Shown: positions 24,560 through 32,852 of the stretch, one piece after another | Layout: each line of letters opens with the position of its first letter | How positions within the stretch are numbered: the first letter of the stretch is position 1 | From: Microbacterium sp. XT11 | GTDB taxonomy: Bacteria > Actinomycetota > Actinomycetes > Actinomycetales > Microbacteriaceae | NCBI RefSeq assembly: GCF_001513675.1 | Contig: NZ_CP013859.1 | Span: forward strand, 1,985,081-2,049,080 | Direction: 5' to 3' | DNA: 64,000 bases | Position numbers and translations under genes: made by a program | The notes under the pieces: model-generated | Told to the model about the DNA's origin: nothing | What the model saw: the letters and a program-made list of their open reading frames with translations, nothing else | Database searches by the model: none

Positions 24560-25108
24560 TCACGTCTGGCCGGGGTGCGAGCCGGAGCGGAGTCCGCGCG
24601 GATCGTGGCGCACGTCATCCGCTGCGGTCGTCGAACGCAGCCGCCGGGGGAGGAGCATCCAGAAGGCGACCACGGCGAGCAGCGCCGCGACGAGGGCGAT
24701 CACGCCGGCGACACGGTCGACGGTGAAGTCCACGATCAGCGCGGTGACTCCGATCGTCAGGGCCCCGATCACGAACAGGTCGGCCTTGACGATGCGCCCG
24801 GCGATGCGCACGAGTTCGGGCTTGCGTCGTCGACCGAAGAGCGCGCGGTGCATCCCAACAGGCGTGAGCGACAGCACGGTCGCGACCGCGGCGAGACCGA
24901 CGAGCACGATGTACAGGGTGCGCTGCAGATCGTCGAGGTCGGTGAAACGGGGTTGGAAGGCGAGCGCGAGCAGAAAACCGGTGAGGATCTGAGTGCCCGT
25001 CTGCATCACGCGCAGTTCCTGCATGAGTTCGTCCCAGTTCCGATCGGCGCGCTCGTTCGGGGTCTCGTCACGCCCGTCGTCCCGGTCGTCAGCGATGTCG
25101 TCGGCCAT
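24560..25108 (-). CDS. DUF6328 family membrane protein
   Basis: About 182 aa. An acidic N-terminus (DRDDGRDETPNERADRNWDE) precedes ELRVMQTGTQILTGFLLALAFQPRF, the recognisable opening of DUF6328, with about four membrane helices in all. Function is unknown. GGGAG is 6 nt before this ATG (25108) and 3 nt before the ATG at 25111. It is convergent with dps. Confidence 0.8.
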   Translation of the reverse strand: MADDIADDRDDGRDETPNERADRNWDELMQELRVMQTGTQILTGFLLALAFQPRFTDLDDLQRTLYIVLVGLAAVATVLSLTPVGMHRALFGRRRKPELVRIAGRIVKADLFVIGALTIGVTALIVDFTVDRVAGVIALVAALLAVVAFWMLLPRRLRSTTAADDVRHDPRGLRSGSHPGQT

Positions 25109-25234
25109 CATGTCTCCCAGTGTCACGGGGCGGAACCGCCGCGTCCAGGGGCTTGCCCTCGGCGCCTCTCCGATGCTCGTCCGTGCGGATTCCGCACTCG
25201 GCGCCCGCACGGCGCCACCGGCCTGGCGCAGGCG

Positions 25235-25240
25235 TACCAT
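25235..25240 (+). promoter_or_regulatory. -10 box of a probable leaderless transcript
   Basis: TACCAT lies 6 nt before ATG 25247 of the 51-aa gene, placing the transcript start at the start codon. Confidence 0.4.
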
Positions 25241-25246
25241 CGAAGG

Positions 25247-25402
25247 ATGACTGAAACCGAGTCGAAGACCAGCGCCGCCGAGGGCGTGGAGCCGCTGCAG
25301 CCGGTTCCGGGTCTCCTCACCGTGCTGGGTGCGGACGCCGGGGGTCTCTGCAGCGGAGGCGTCTGCCAGTTCCCGGCGTCCTCCGAGAAGAAGGCCGAGT
25401 AG
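25247..25402 (+). CDS. 51-residue protein with a C-x3-C motif
   Basis: A short protein with a charged N-terminus, a hydrophobic PVPGLLTVLGADAGG and a C-terminal GLCSGGVCQFP. The two cysteines could bind metal or form a disulfide. There is no signal peptide. The -10 box 6 nt before the ATG and the clean stop before a convergent gene support a real gene. I do not know the family. A GGCGGA/TCCGCC hairpin (25403-25418) directly follows the stop. Confidence 0.6.
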   Translation: MTETESKTSAAEGVEPLQPVPGLLTVLGADAGGLCSGGVCQFPASSEKKAE

Positions 25403-25423
25403 GGCGGACGCCTCCGCCGGCGG

Positions 25424-26899
25424 TCAGTGCGCGCCGCTATGCGGAGCCGCTGTTGGGTCGTCGGTCGGCTTGCGGATGAAGAACGCGCCGGCCACCGTGA
25501 CGGTCGCGATGACCGCGCCGATGAGGAACGCGACCTGCGACCCAGCGGCCACGGCTGCGGGCACCTCCGCTCCGCCGTGCGCGTTGACGATCACCGTGAA
25601 CACCGCGACCATGACGGCGATGCCGGCTGCGCCCGCGACCTGCTGCACGGTGCCGATGACCGCGCTGCCGTACGAGTAGAACTTCGGGGTGAGCGAGGCC
25701 AGCGAGGCGGTGAAGAGCGGGGTGAACGACAGGGCGAGCCCCACGGACAGCAGGACCTGCGCGACCAAGACCACCCAGAACGGCGTGTTCACGTCGAGGG
25801 TCGTGTAGAACCACAGGGTGCCGGCCGCGAGGATCGCGCCGGGGATGAGGAGTACGCGCGTGCCGTGCTTGTCGTAGATGCGCCCGATCACCGGACCGAG
25901 CAGACCCATGGCGAGCGCACCGGGCAGGACGACGAGTCCCGCCCTGTCCGTCGGCAGCATCAGCGCCTTCTGCAGATACAGAGGGACGATCGTGATGCTG
26001 CCGAAGAAGGCGAGGGAGAGCAGGAACATCTGCGCCATCGAGAGCGAGAAGCCGAGCGACGTGAACACCCGCAGGTCGAGCAGTGCGTCGTCCTTGCGCT
26101 GGAGCACGACCTGGCGCCACAGGAACACGGCGAGGCCGATCACTCCGACGACCAGGGCGATCACGAGCGGTCCTGGGTTCGCACCGCCCTCGGCCAGGGA
26201 GCCGATCTGGCTGAGGCCGTAGACGATGCCGCCGAAGCCGAGCGCGGACAGCACGATCGACAGCACGTCGAGCGGAGCCTCCGTGGTCTCGCCGACGTTC
26301 GTGAGCCAGCGCCATCCGACGAACATCGCCGCGAGCGCGATCGGCAGCACGACCACGAAGATCGAACGCCAGCCGAAGTGGTCGAGAAGGAAGCCCGACA
26401 TCGTCGGGCCGATCGAGGGCGCGAGCGACATGACGATGCTCACACGGCCCATCATGCGACCGCGCGACTCGTTCGGCACGAGGCTCATCATGGTGGTCAT
26501 GAGCAGCGGCATCATCATGGCGGTGCCGCCGGCCTGCACGACGCGCGCGACGAGGAGGACCTCGAATCCCGGGGCGAACGCAGCGAGCAGCGTTCCGACG
26601 GAGAAGAGCGTGAGCGCGGCGAGGAAGACCTGCCTGGTCGTGAAGCGTCGCAGCAGGAAGCCCGTCGTGGGGATGACGACGGCCATCGTGAGCATGAACG
26701 CGCTCGTCACCCACTGTGCGGCGACGGGCGTGATTCCGAGGTCGTCGATGAGGTGCGGGATCGCCATCCCCATCGTCGTCTCGTTGAGGATCGCGACGAA
26801 CGCCGCGGTGAGCAGAACCCAGATCACCCGCATGTCCTTGCGGGGGATGAGACCTGTGGCGGGGGTCGTCGTGATCGAGCCGGTATCGACGGCAGACAT
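25424..26899 (-). CDS. MFS drug exporter, DHA2 (EmrB/LmrB) family
   Basis: 491 aa with about 14 membrane helices. Helix 1 carries AFVAILNETTMGMAIPHL. The following segment has AQWVTSAFMLTMAVVIPTTGFL, and the motif-C-like SLAPSIGPTMSGFLLDHFGWR is present. These proteins export drugs or dyes using the proton gradient. The 156-nt upstream gap holds a GTTAC-3-GTAAC inverted repeat that may be an operator. No regulator gene is adjacent. Confidence 0.88.
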   Translation of the reverse strand: MSAVDTGSITTTPATGLIPRKDMRVIWVLLTAAFVAILNETTMGMAIPHLIDDLGITPVAAQWVTSAFMLTMAVVIPTTGFLLRRFTTRQVFLAALTLFSVGTLLAAFAPGFEVLLVARVVQAGGTAMMMPLLMTTMMSLVPNESRGRMMGRVSIVMSLAPSIGPTMSGFLLDHFGWRSIFVVVLPIALAAMFVGWRWLTNVGETTEAPLDVLSIVLSALGFGGIVYGLSQIGSLAEGGANPGPLVIALVVGVIGLAVFLWRQVVLQRKDDALLDLRVFTSLGFSLSMAQMFLLSLAFFGSITIVPLYLQKALMLPTDRAGLVVLPGALAMGLLGPVIGRIYDKHGTRVLLIPGAILAAGTLWFYTTLDVNTPFWVVLVAQVLLSVGLALSFTPLFTASLASLTPKFYSYGSAVIGTVQQVAGAAGIAVMVAVFTVIVNAHGGAEVPAAVAAGSQVAFLIGAVIATVTVAGAFFIRKPTDDPTAAPHSGAH

Positions 26900-26951
26900 G
26901 CGGCCTCCTGAGGCGTCGGTGCGAGAGAGAAGTGTGCGAGTGCACGAGAGC

Positions 26952-26964
26952 GTTACAGCGTAAC
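26952..26964. promoter_or_regulatory. Inverted repeat upstream of the exporter
   Basis: GTTAC (26952-26956) and GTAAC (26960-26964) form a 5-bp inverted repeat with a 3-nt spacer. It lies about 50 nt upstream of the MFS start and may be an operator. Confidence 0.35.
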
Positions 26965-27055
26965 CGCACGCACAGACATTTCATTCCGAATTCTCAGGAT
27001 CGATTTCCACACCCGCTCGTGCCCCCGTGTCTGAGCCTCTGGGTACGCTGGCCTG

Positions 27056-29002
27056 ATGAGCATGGGCGGTCGACCCGGCGGCGGATTCCGGGGAGTGGAC
27101 GAAGCGGCGCAGCGCCGTCTGAACGCCGCGGCCCCGCGCATCGTCGGTCTCGGGGCACGGGTGGTCGAGCTGTTCCGCCCCTATCGAGGCCGCATCCTCC
27201 TCACCGCCGTGCTCGTGGTCGCCGGCGCCGGCATCGCGGTGGTCCCTCCGCTGATCGTGCAGCGCATCTTCGACCACGCGCTGTTCCCGCTTTCGGGCGG
27301 CGGTCCGCACCTCGACCTCCTCGTGACGCTCGTGCTCGCGATGGTGGGGCTGTTCCTTCTGTCCGCCGTGCTCGGCGTGGCGCAGACCTGGCTCACCTCG
27401 ACCGTCGGCAACAGCGTCACGGGAGATCTGCGGGTGCGGCTGTTCGAGCACCTGCAGGCGATGGAGCTGGGCTTCTTCACCCGCACCAAGACGGGCGTGA
27501 TCCAGTCGCGGCTGCAGAACGACGTCGGCGGCGTCTCGGGCGTGCTCACGAACACCGTCACGAGCATCCTCGGCAACGCGGTCACGGTCGTGGCCTCGCT
27601 CGTGGCCATGATCCTCATCGATGTGCGGCTCACGCTGATCGCGGTCGTGCTCATGCCGTTCCTCGTGCTCGTGCAGCGTCGGGTCGGTCAGGTGCGGGCG
27701 CGCATCGCGGGAGAGACCCAGGAGTCGCTCTCCGAACTCACCTCGATCACGCAGGAGACGCTGAGCGTGTCCGGCATGCTGCTGTCGAAGTCGTTCAACA
27801 GGCAGCGGACGGAGTCGGCGCGGTACCAGGCGGAGAACCGCAACCAGGTGAAGCTCCAGGTGCGTCGCGCCATGAGCGGTCAGGGCTTCTTCGCCGTGGT
27901 GCAGGTCATCATGTCGAGCGTGCCGGCCGTGATCTACCTCGTCTCGGGCTACCTCATCGTCGGCGGCACCGGGGCCATCACCGCGGGGACGATCGTCGCC
28001 TTCACCACCGTGCAGGCCCGTCTGCTCATGCCGCTCATGGGGCTCATGCGGGTGTCGCTCGATCTGCAGACGTCGTCCGCGCTGTTCGCGCGCATCTTCG
28101 AGTACCTCGACCTGGTCCCGGAGATCACCGACGCGCCCGATGCGATCACCGTCGACGAGGCGCCGGGTCCACGAGGACGCATCGAGTTCCGCGACGTCGT
28201 GTTCCGGTATCCGGATGCCGCTCCCGACGCACGCGCGACGCTGCAGGGCGTGTCGTTCGTCGCCGAGCCGGGCCAGAACGTCGCGTTCGTCGGTCCGTCC
28301 GGCGCGGGGAAGACGACGGTGCTGTACCTCGCGCCGCGGCTCTACGAGGCGCACGGCGGCACGGTGCTTTTCGCGGGAGCCGACGTGCGCACCCTGACGC
28401 AGGAGTCGATCATCGACCAGGTGGGGATCGTGTCGCAGGAGACGTACCTGTTCCACGCATCCATCCGAGAGAACCTGCTCTACGCCAAGCCGGGAGCGAC
28501 CGACGACGAGCTCGTGGCCGCATGCACCGCTGCCAACATCCACCACATCATCGCCGGCTTCGAGAAGGGCTACGACACGATCGTCGGCGAGCGCGGCTAT
28601 CGGCTCTCCGGCGGGGAGAAGCAGCGCATCGCGATCGCCAGGGTTCTGCTCAAGGATCCGCCGGTGCTGCTGCTCGACGAAGCGACGTCCGCGCTCGACA
28701 CGGTGTCGGAGCGGGTCGTGCAGGACGCGCTTGACGAGGCGTCTCGGGGTCGCACCACGCTGACCATCGCGCATCGCCTCTCGACGGTGATGAGCGCCGA
28801 CATGATCCACGTGATCGACGCGGGGCGCATCATCGAGTCCGGCACGCACGAGCAGCTGCTCGAGAGAGGCGGGCTGTACGCCGAGCTGGCAGCCCAGCAG
28901 GTCGCGGCATCGCGCGTGCTGCGCACGGAGACCGTCGTCGACGCGGTCACGCCCGGCGTCCCCGCGCACCCGGAACGGCGGGCGGACCGCGCACCGGAGT
29001 GA
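27056..29002 (+). CDS. ABC exporter half-transporter (membrane and ATPase domains fused)
   Basis: 648 aa. A six-helix type IV transmembrane domain (about residues 40-340) is followed by an ATPase domain. It has Walker A GPSGAGKTT (about 413), signature LSGGEKQRIAIAR (about 517), Walker B VLLLDEATS (about 537) and H-loop TIAHRLST. Such half-transporters dimerise and export lipids, peptides or drugs. The first 20 residues are Gly/Arg-rich, as in a Microbacterium/Mycobacterium subgroup. TACGCT (27044-27049) lies 6 nt before the ATG, so the mRNA may be leaderless. Substrate unknown. Confidence 0.92.
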   Translation: MSMGGRPGGGFRGVDEAAQRRLNAAAPRIVGLGARVVELFRPYRGRILLTAVLVVAGAGIAVVPPLIVQRIFDHALFPLSGGGPHLDLLVTLVLAMVGLFLLSAVLGVAQTWLTSTVGNSVTGDLRVRLFEHLQAMELGFFTRTKTGVIQSRLQNDVGGVSGVLTNTVTSILGNAVTVVASLVAMILIDVRLTLIAVVLMPFLVLVQRRVGQVRARIAGETQESLSELTSITQETLSVSGMLLSKSFNRQRTESARYQAENRNQVKLQVRRAMSGQGFFAVVQVIMSSVPAVIYLVSGYLIVGGTGAITAGTIVAFTTVQARLLMPLMGLMRVSLDLQTSSALFARIFEYLDLVPEITDAPDAITVDEAPGPRGRIEFRDVVFRYPDAAPDARATLQGVSFVAEPGQNVAFVGPSGAGKTTVLYLAPRLYEAHGGTVLFAGADVRTLTQESIIDQVGIVSQETYLFHASIRENLLYAKPGATDDELVAACTAANIHHIIAGFEKGYDTIVGERGYRLSGGEKQRIAIARVLLKDPPVLLLDEATSALDTVSERVVQDALDEASRGRTTLTIAHRLSTVMSADMIHVIDAGRIIESGTHEQLLERGGLYAELAAQQVAASRVLRTETVVDAVTPGVPAHPERRADRAPE

Positions 29003-29015
29003 CGGCGTTCCGGCG

Positions 29016-29789
29016 TCAGTGCACGGAGAGGCCCCCGTCGACGAACAGGGAGTGGCCCGTCACGTACGAGGAGCCGGGGCCGGCGAGGAACACGGCGGCC
29101 CCGGCGAAGTCCTCGGGGAGTCCGTTCCGTCCGATCATGGTGCGTGCCGCGAGCGCGGAGATCTGCGCTGGGTCATCCTGAAGACGAGCATTCAGCGGGG
29201 TGAGCACGAAGCCGGGAACGAGGGTGTTGCTGGTGACGCCGGTTCCGCCCCACGCCTCAGCCTCCGAGCGCATGAGCGACTCGACGGCGCCCTTCGATAC
29301 GCCGTAGATCCCGCTGGAGACGAATGCACGGTGCGCCTGCTGCGAGCTGATATGGATCAGTCGTCCGTAACCGCGTGCAGCCATGCCGGGCGCGAACCGC
29401 TGCCCGAGCAGGAACGGAGCGAGCGCGTTCACCGTCATCGTCGCGTCCCAGTCCTCCGCGGTGATCTCGGTGATCGGCGGGCGCATGTTGATGCCGGCCG
29501 AGTTCACGAGGACGTCGGGCTCGCCGTAGGGCACGACGGCGGCTTCCGCGGCAGCGAGGATACCAGCGCGCGTGCTCAGATCACCCACGACGCCCGCCGC
29601 GCGGCATCCGGCGTCCGTGAGCTCGGCAACCGTGCGTTCGATGCGCTCGGCGCCGCGCGCGACGATGACGACGGCAGCGCCTGCGCGCGCCAGAGCTGTC
29701 GCGATGCCCCGGCCGATCCCGGAGCTGCCCCCGGTGACCACGGCGGTGCGTCCGGTGAGGGAGAAGAGGCTGTCGAGGTAGGCGTTCAT
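29016..29789 (-). CDS. SDR family NAD(P)-dependent oxidoreductase
   Basis: 257 aa, classical SDR. It has TGGSSGIGRG for the cofactor, NSAG, the catalytic Ser in HISSQQAH and Tyr/Lys in YGVSK, and a C-terminal SLFVDGGLSVH. The sequence is of the gluconate 5-dehydrogenase/3-oxoacyl reductase type, so a sugar acid or keto acid substrate is likely but unproven. It is convergent with the ABC exporter and stands apart from the upstream glycosyltransferase by 62 nt. Confidence 0.87.
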   Translation of the reverse strand: MNAYLDSLFSLTGRTAVVTGGSSGIGRGIATALARAGAAVVIVARGAERIERTVAELTDAGCRAAGVVGDLSTRAGILAAAEAAVVPYGEPDVLVNSAGINMRPPITEITAEDWDATMTVNALAPFLLGQRFAPGMAARGYGRLIHISSQQAHRAFVSSGIYGVSKGAVESLMRSEAEAWGGTGVTSNTLVPGFVLTPLNARLQDDPAQISALAARTMIGRNGLPEDFAGAAVFLAGPGSSYVTGHSLFVDGGLSVH

Positions 29790-29851
29790 GAGGCTCCGGA
29801 TCGGGCGGCGGGCTCACCGTCTCGGGTGGCGCACCGGTTGAGGGCGCTGAC

Positions 29852-30802
29852 TCACCAGCTGAGCGCGGCGGCGAAGTCGGGGTCGGGGCGGGCGTCGGCG
29901 AAGGCGGGCAGGGCGCGCAGCTCGTCGAGGAACACCTCGACTTCGCGGGCGTATGCCGGGTCGGGATGCTCCTCGGCGATCGCGAGGAGAGGAGGGACGT
30001 CCATGGCGAGGATGAGCTCGATGCGCGCTGTGACAGCACTGCGCGCGCCCGCGTCGTCGAGAACCCGGATGCCGCCGCGCAGCGCGGCGAGGTAGTCGCG
30101 CAGCACGGGCAGATGCGCCTTGCCCTGAGTGATGGAACTGCCGTCGGCGCGCACACGCCAGCGCACCACAGCGTCGGGGATGACGTCGAACGCCGTGGCC
30201 CTCGTGTACATCTGCTGCGCCACGATCTGGTCCTCGTAGGCCACGCCCTCGGGGAACGTCAGCCCGTGCGCGTCCCAGAACGCCGTGCGGCTGAGCTTCG
30301 ACCATGCCACGATGTTCGCCGAGGCGCGCGGATGCTCGAAGATCGTGGTGGCGTGCCGCTCCGGGGAGGTCGCCGCCGCCACCCAGGGCTGGATCCGGCC
30401 GGACGCGTATCCCGATCCATCGAAGCGCGAGCGCACGTAGGCCGCAGCGACGAAATCGCTGCCCGTGGCGTCGAGCGTGCCCATCATCCGCTCGAGCGCG
30501 TGCGGCGAGAGCTCGTCGTCCCCATCGAGGAAGCCGAGGTACGGCGTGTCCACGAGAGCGAGTCCGGCGTTGCGTGCGGCGCCGAGGCCGCAAGAGTCGG
30601 GCAGCCGCACGACGTGGAACCGGGCATCGTCGGCGGCTGCCGACGCGAAGATGTCGCCGGTGCGGTCGGTGGAGCCGTCGTCGATGAGGAGCGCCCGCCA
30701 GCGCCTCGCGGTCTGCGCCACGAGCGAGTCCAGCGCGGCGGGGACGAAAGCGGCGATGTCGCGGCCGGGCACGATCATCGTCACGAGCGGGGCGGGTGTC
30801 AC
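29852..30802 (-). CDS. Glycosyltransferase family 2 protein
   Basis: 316 aa. The GT-A fold is shown by TMIVPGRDIAAF, LLIDDGSTDRTG, GLGAARNAGL, FLDGDDELSP (metal-binding Asp) and YEDQIVAQQM. It probably transfers a sugar to a surface polymer such as teichoic acid or exopolysaccharide, although no such genes are nearby. TAGACT on the minus strand (30809-30814) lies 6 nt before the GTG, so the transcript is probably leaderless. Confidence 0.88.
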   Translation of the reverse strand: MTPAPLVTMIVPGRDIAAFVPAALDSLVAQTARRWRALLIDDGSTDRTGDIFASAAADDARFHVVRLPDSCGLGAARNAGLALVDTPYLGFLDGDDELSPHALERMMGTLDATGSDFVAAAYVRSRFDGSGYASGRIQPWVAAATSPERHATTIFEHPRASANIVAWSKLSRTAFWDAHGLTFPEGVAYEDQIVAQQMYTRATAFDVIPDAVVRWRVRADGSSITQGKAHLPVLRDYLAALRGGIRVLDDAGARSAVTARIELILAMDVPPLLAIAEEHPDPAYAREVEVFLDELRALPAFADARPDPDFAAALSW

Positions 30803-30866
30803 CCGCAGAGTCTAGTGCGGGGCGAGATGCGGCCGGCGTTCCGTGACACCGCAGACGTGCGCGGGG

Positions 30867-31994
30867 TCAGCGCGACACGGCACGGACGGCGGCGGCGACG
30901 AGCATGGCCAGCTGCGCGGGGGCGTCATCGGGCAGATGCTCCCGCCCGAACGTGAACCGCACCGACGTCTGCGCCACCGCGGGCTCGATGCCGCACGCCA
31001 GCAGCACATGCGAGGGTTCGTCGCTGCCCGCCGCGCACGCCGAACCGCTGGAGGAGATCACGCCGCGACGCTCGAGCTCCAGGAGGACCGCTTCTCCGCT
31101 CGTGCCCTCGAAGGTGAAGCTCGCCGTGCCGGGAAGGCGATCGACCGGATCTCCCGTGAGCGCCGCCTGCGGCAGAGCGGCGAGAACGCCGTGGATGAAC
31201 CTGCCGGTGGCGGCGGCGACCCGCGCGGCCACCTGCTCGCGTTCCCGTGCGGCGAGGTCGAGCGCGGTGGCGAGGCCCACCGCCCCGGCGACGTTCTCGG
31301 TCCCCGAGCGCCGTCCGCGCTCCTGGCCTCCGCCGTGGAGCAACGGCTCGAGGGGGATGCGTCCACGCACCGCGAGAGCGCCGATGCCCTTGGGAGCGCC
31401 GAGTTTGTGCCCCGCGATCGCGATCGCGTCGGCACCCGTGGCGTCGAGCGGCAGCCAGGCCGCGGATTGCACGGCATCGAGATGCAGGAGAGCACCGTGC
31501 CGGTGGGCCGTTTCGGACAGCGCAGCGGCGTTCTGCACCGTGCCGATCTCATTGTTGGCGTGGCCGACCGACACCAGGGCCGTCGGCTCGCGCAGCGACT
31601 CGTCGAGTGCCTCGGGGGTGATGCGCCCGCGCCCGTCCACGCCGATGACCGAGACGTCGACACCGTGAAGACGTCGCAGGTACGCGGCGGACTCGATGAT
31701 CGATTCGTGCTCGATGGGCGAGACCGCCAGGCGCCTGCTGTGCGCCGCGAGGAGGATGCCCTTGACGGCGAGGTTGTTGGCCTCGGTGCCGCCACCGGTG
31801 AAGATCACGTCTCCCGTGCGCATGCCGAGCGCGCGCGCGACCCTCGCCCTCGCGTCGTCCAGTGCCCTCGCGGCCGCCTCGCCGACCGTGTGGTGGCTCG
31901 ACGGGTTTCCGAAGACCCCGGTGAGGAACGGCGCCATGGCGTCGAGCACCTCGGGGCGCACGGGAGACGTGGCGGCGTGGTCGAGGTAGAGCAT
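30867..31994 (-). CDS. Cysteine desulfurase (NifS/IscS-like) of the NAD operon
   Basis: 375 aa, class V PLP enzyme. LDHAATSPVRPEVLDAM opens the protein. The PLP lysine is in AGHKLGAPKG and the active cysteine in SSSGSACAAGSDEPSH. It releases sulfur from cysteine for Fe-S assembly. It sits 6 nt after nadC in the nad operon. NadA needs a [4Fe-4S] cluster, so a dedicated desulfurase here probably supplies it, as in other bacteria with nadABC-nifS clusters. Confidence 0.92.
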   Translation of the reverse strand: MLYLDHAATSPVRPEVLDAMAPFLTGVFGNPSSHHTVGEAAARALDDARARVARALGMRTGDVIFTGGGTEANNLAVKGILLAAHSRRLAVSPIEHESIIESAAYLRRLHGVDVSVIGVDGRGRITPEALDESLREPTALVSVGHANNEIGTVQNAAALSETAHRHGALLHLDAVQSAAWLPLDATGADAIAIAGHKLGAPKGIGALAVRGRIPLEPLLHGGGQERGRRSGTENVAGAVGLATALDLAAREREQVAARVAAATGRFIHGVLAALPQAALTGDPVDRLPGTASFTFEGTSGEAVLLELERRGVISSSGSACAAGSDEPSHVLLACGIEPAVAQTSVRFTFGREHLPDDAPAQLAMLVAAAVRAVSR

Positions 31995-32000
31995 GACCGC

Positions 32001-32852
32001 TCAGTCGATCCGCACGTCGAGACCGAGGTCGAGCGCCCGCGCCGAGTGCGTGAGAGCGCCCACGGAGATGACGTCGACTCCCGTGGATGCGATCGCGCGC
32101 ACGGTGGTGAGGTCGACGCCGCCCGATGCCTCGGTCTGCGCTCTCCCGTCGATGAGCGCCACTCCCGCGCGCAGGTCATCGATCGAGAAGTTGTCGAGGA
32201 GCACCGTGTGCGCTCCGCCGTCGAGCACCGCCGGGATCTGATCGAGCCGGTCCACTTCGACGACCACGTGTGTGGTGTGGGGCAGGTGGGAGAGCGCCTC
32301 GCGGAGAGCGCGCGCGAGATCTCGGCCGTCGCGCTGCAGCACCGCGAGGTGGTTGTCCTTCGCCATGACGGCGTCCGACAGCGACTGGCGATGGTTGCGC
32401 CCGCCGCCGCATGCCACGGCGTGGCGTTCGAACGCGCGAAGCCCGGGGGTGGTCTTGCGCGTGTCGGCGATGCGAGCGCCGGTGCCGTCGACCGCCTGCA
32501 CGTACTGCGCCGTGAGGGTGGCGATCCCGCTCATGCGCTGGGTGAAGTTCAGCCCGACCCGTTCGGCCGTGAGGACGCCGCGCGCCGGACCCGTGACGGT
32601 GGCGAGCACGTCTCCCTCGCTGAAGCGGTCGCCGTCGCCGACGTGCACGTCGACCTGCACGGCGGCATCCGTGAGCGTGAAGGCGGCGGCGAACACCTCA
32701 CCGCCGCTGAAGACCCCGTCCTCCCGGGCGACGAGGTCGGCGGTCGCCGTGGCGTCCTCCGGCAGCAGAGCGGTGCTCGTGAGGTCGCCCCACGGGGCGT
32801 CCTCATCGAGCGCGGCGGCGACGGTGCGGGTGATGAGGCGAGGAGTGAGCAT
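32001..32852 (-). CDS. nadC: Nicotinate-nucleotide pyrophosphorylase (carboxylating)
   Basis: 283 aa. DAPWGDLTSTALLP, LNFTQRMSGIAT, ADTRKTTPGLR (phosphoribosyl site) and GGVDLTTVRAIASTGVD are typical of quinolinate phosphoribosyltransferase. The enzyme joins quinolinate to PRPP, giving nicotinate mononucleotide with loss of CO2. It is the third step of the aspartate route to NAD. The ATG shares its A with the nadB stop (TGATG). Confidence 0.95.
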   Translation of the reverse strand: MLTPRLITRTVAAALDEDAPWGDLTSTALLPEDATATADLVAREDGVFSGGEVFAAAFTLTDAAVQVDVHVGDGDRFSEGDVLATVTGPARGVLTAERVGLNFTQRMSGIATLTAQYVQAVDGTGARIADTRKTTPGLRAFERHAVACGGGRNHRQSLSDAVMAKDNHLAVLQRDGRDLARALREALSHLPHTTHVVVEVDRLDQIPAVLDGGAHTVLLDNFSIDDLRAGVALIDGRAQTEASGGVDLTTVRAIASTGVDVISVGALTHSARALDLGLDVRID

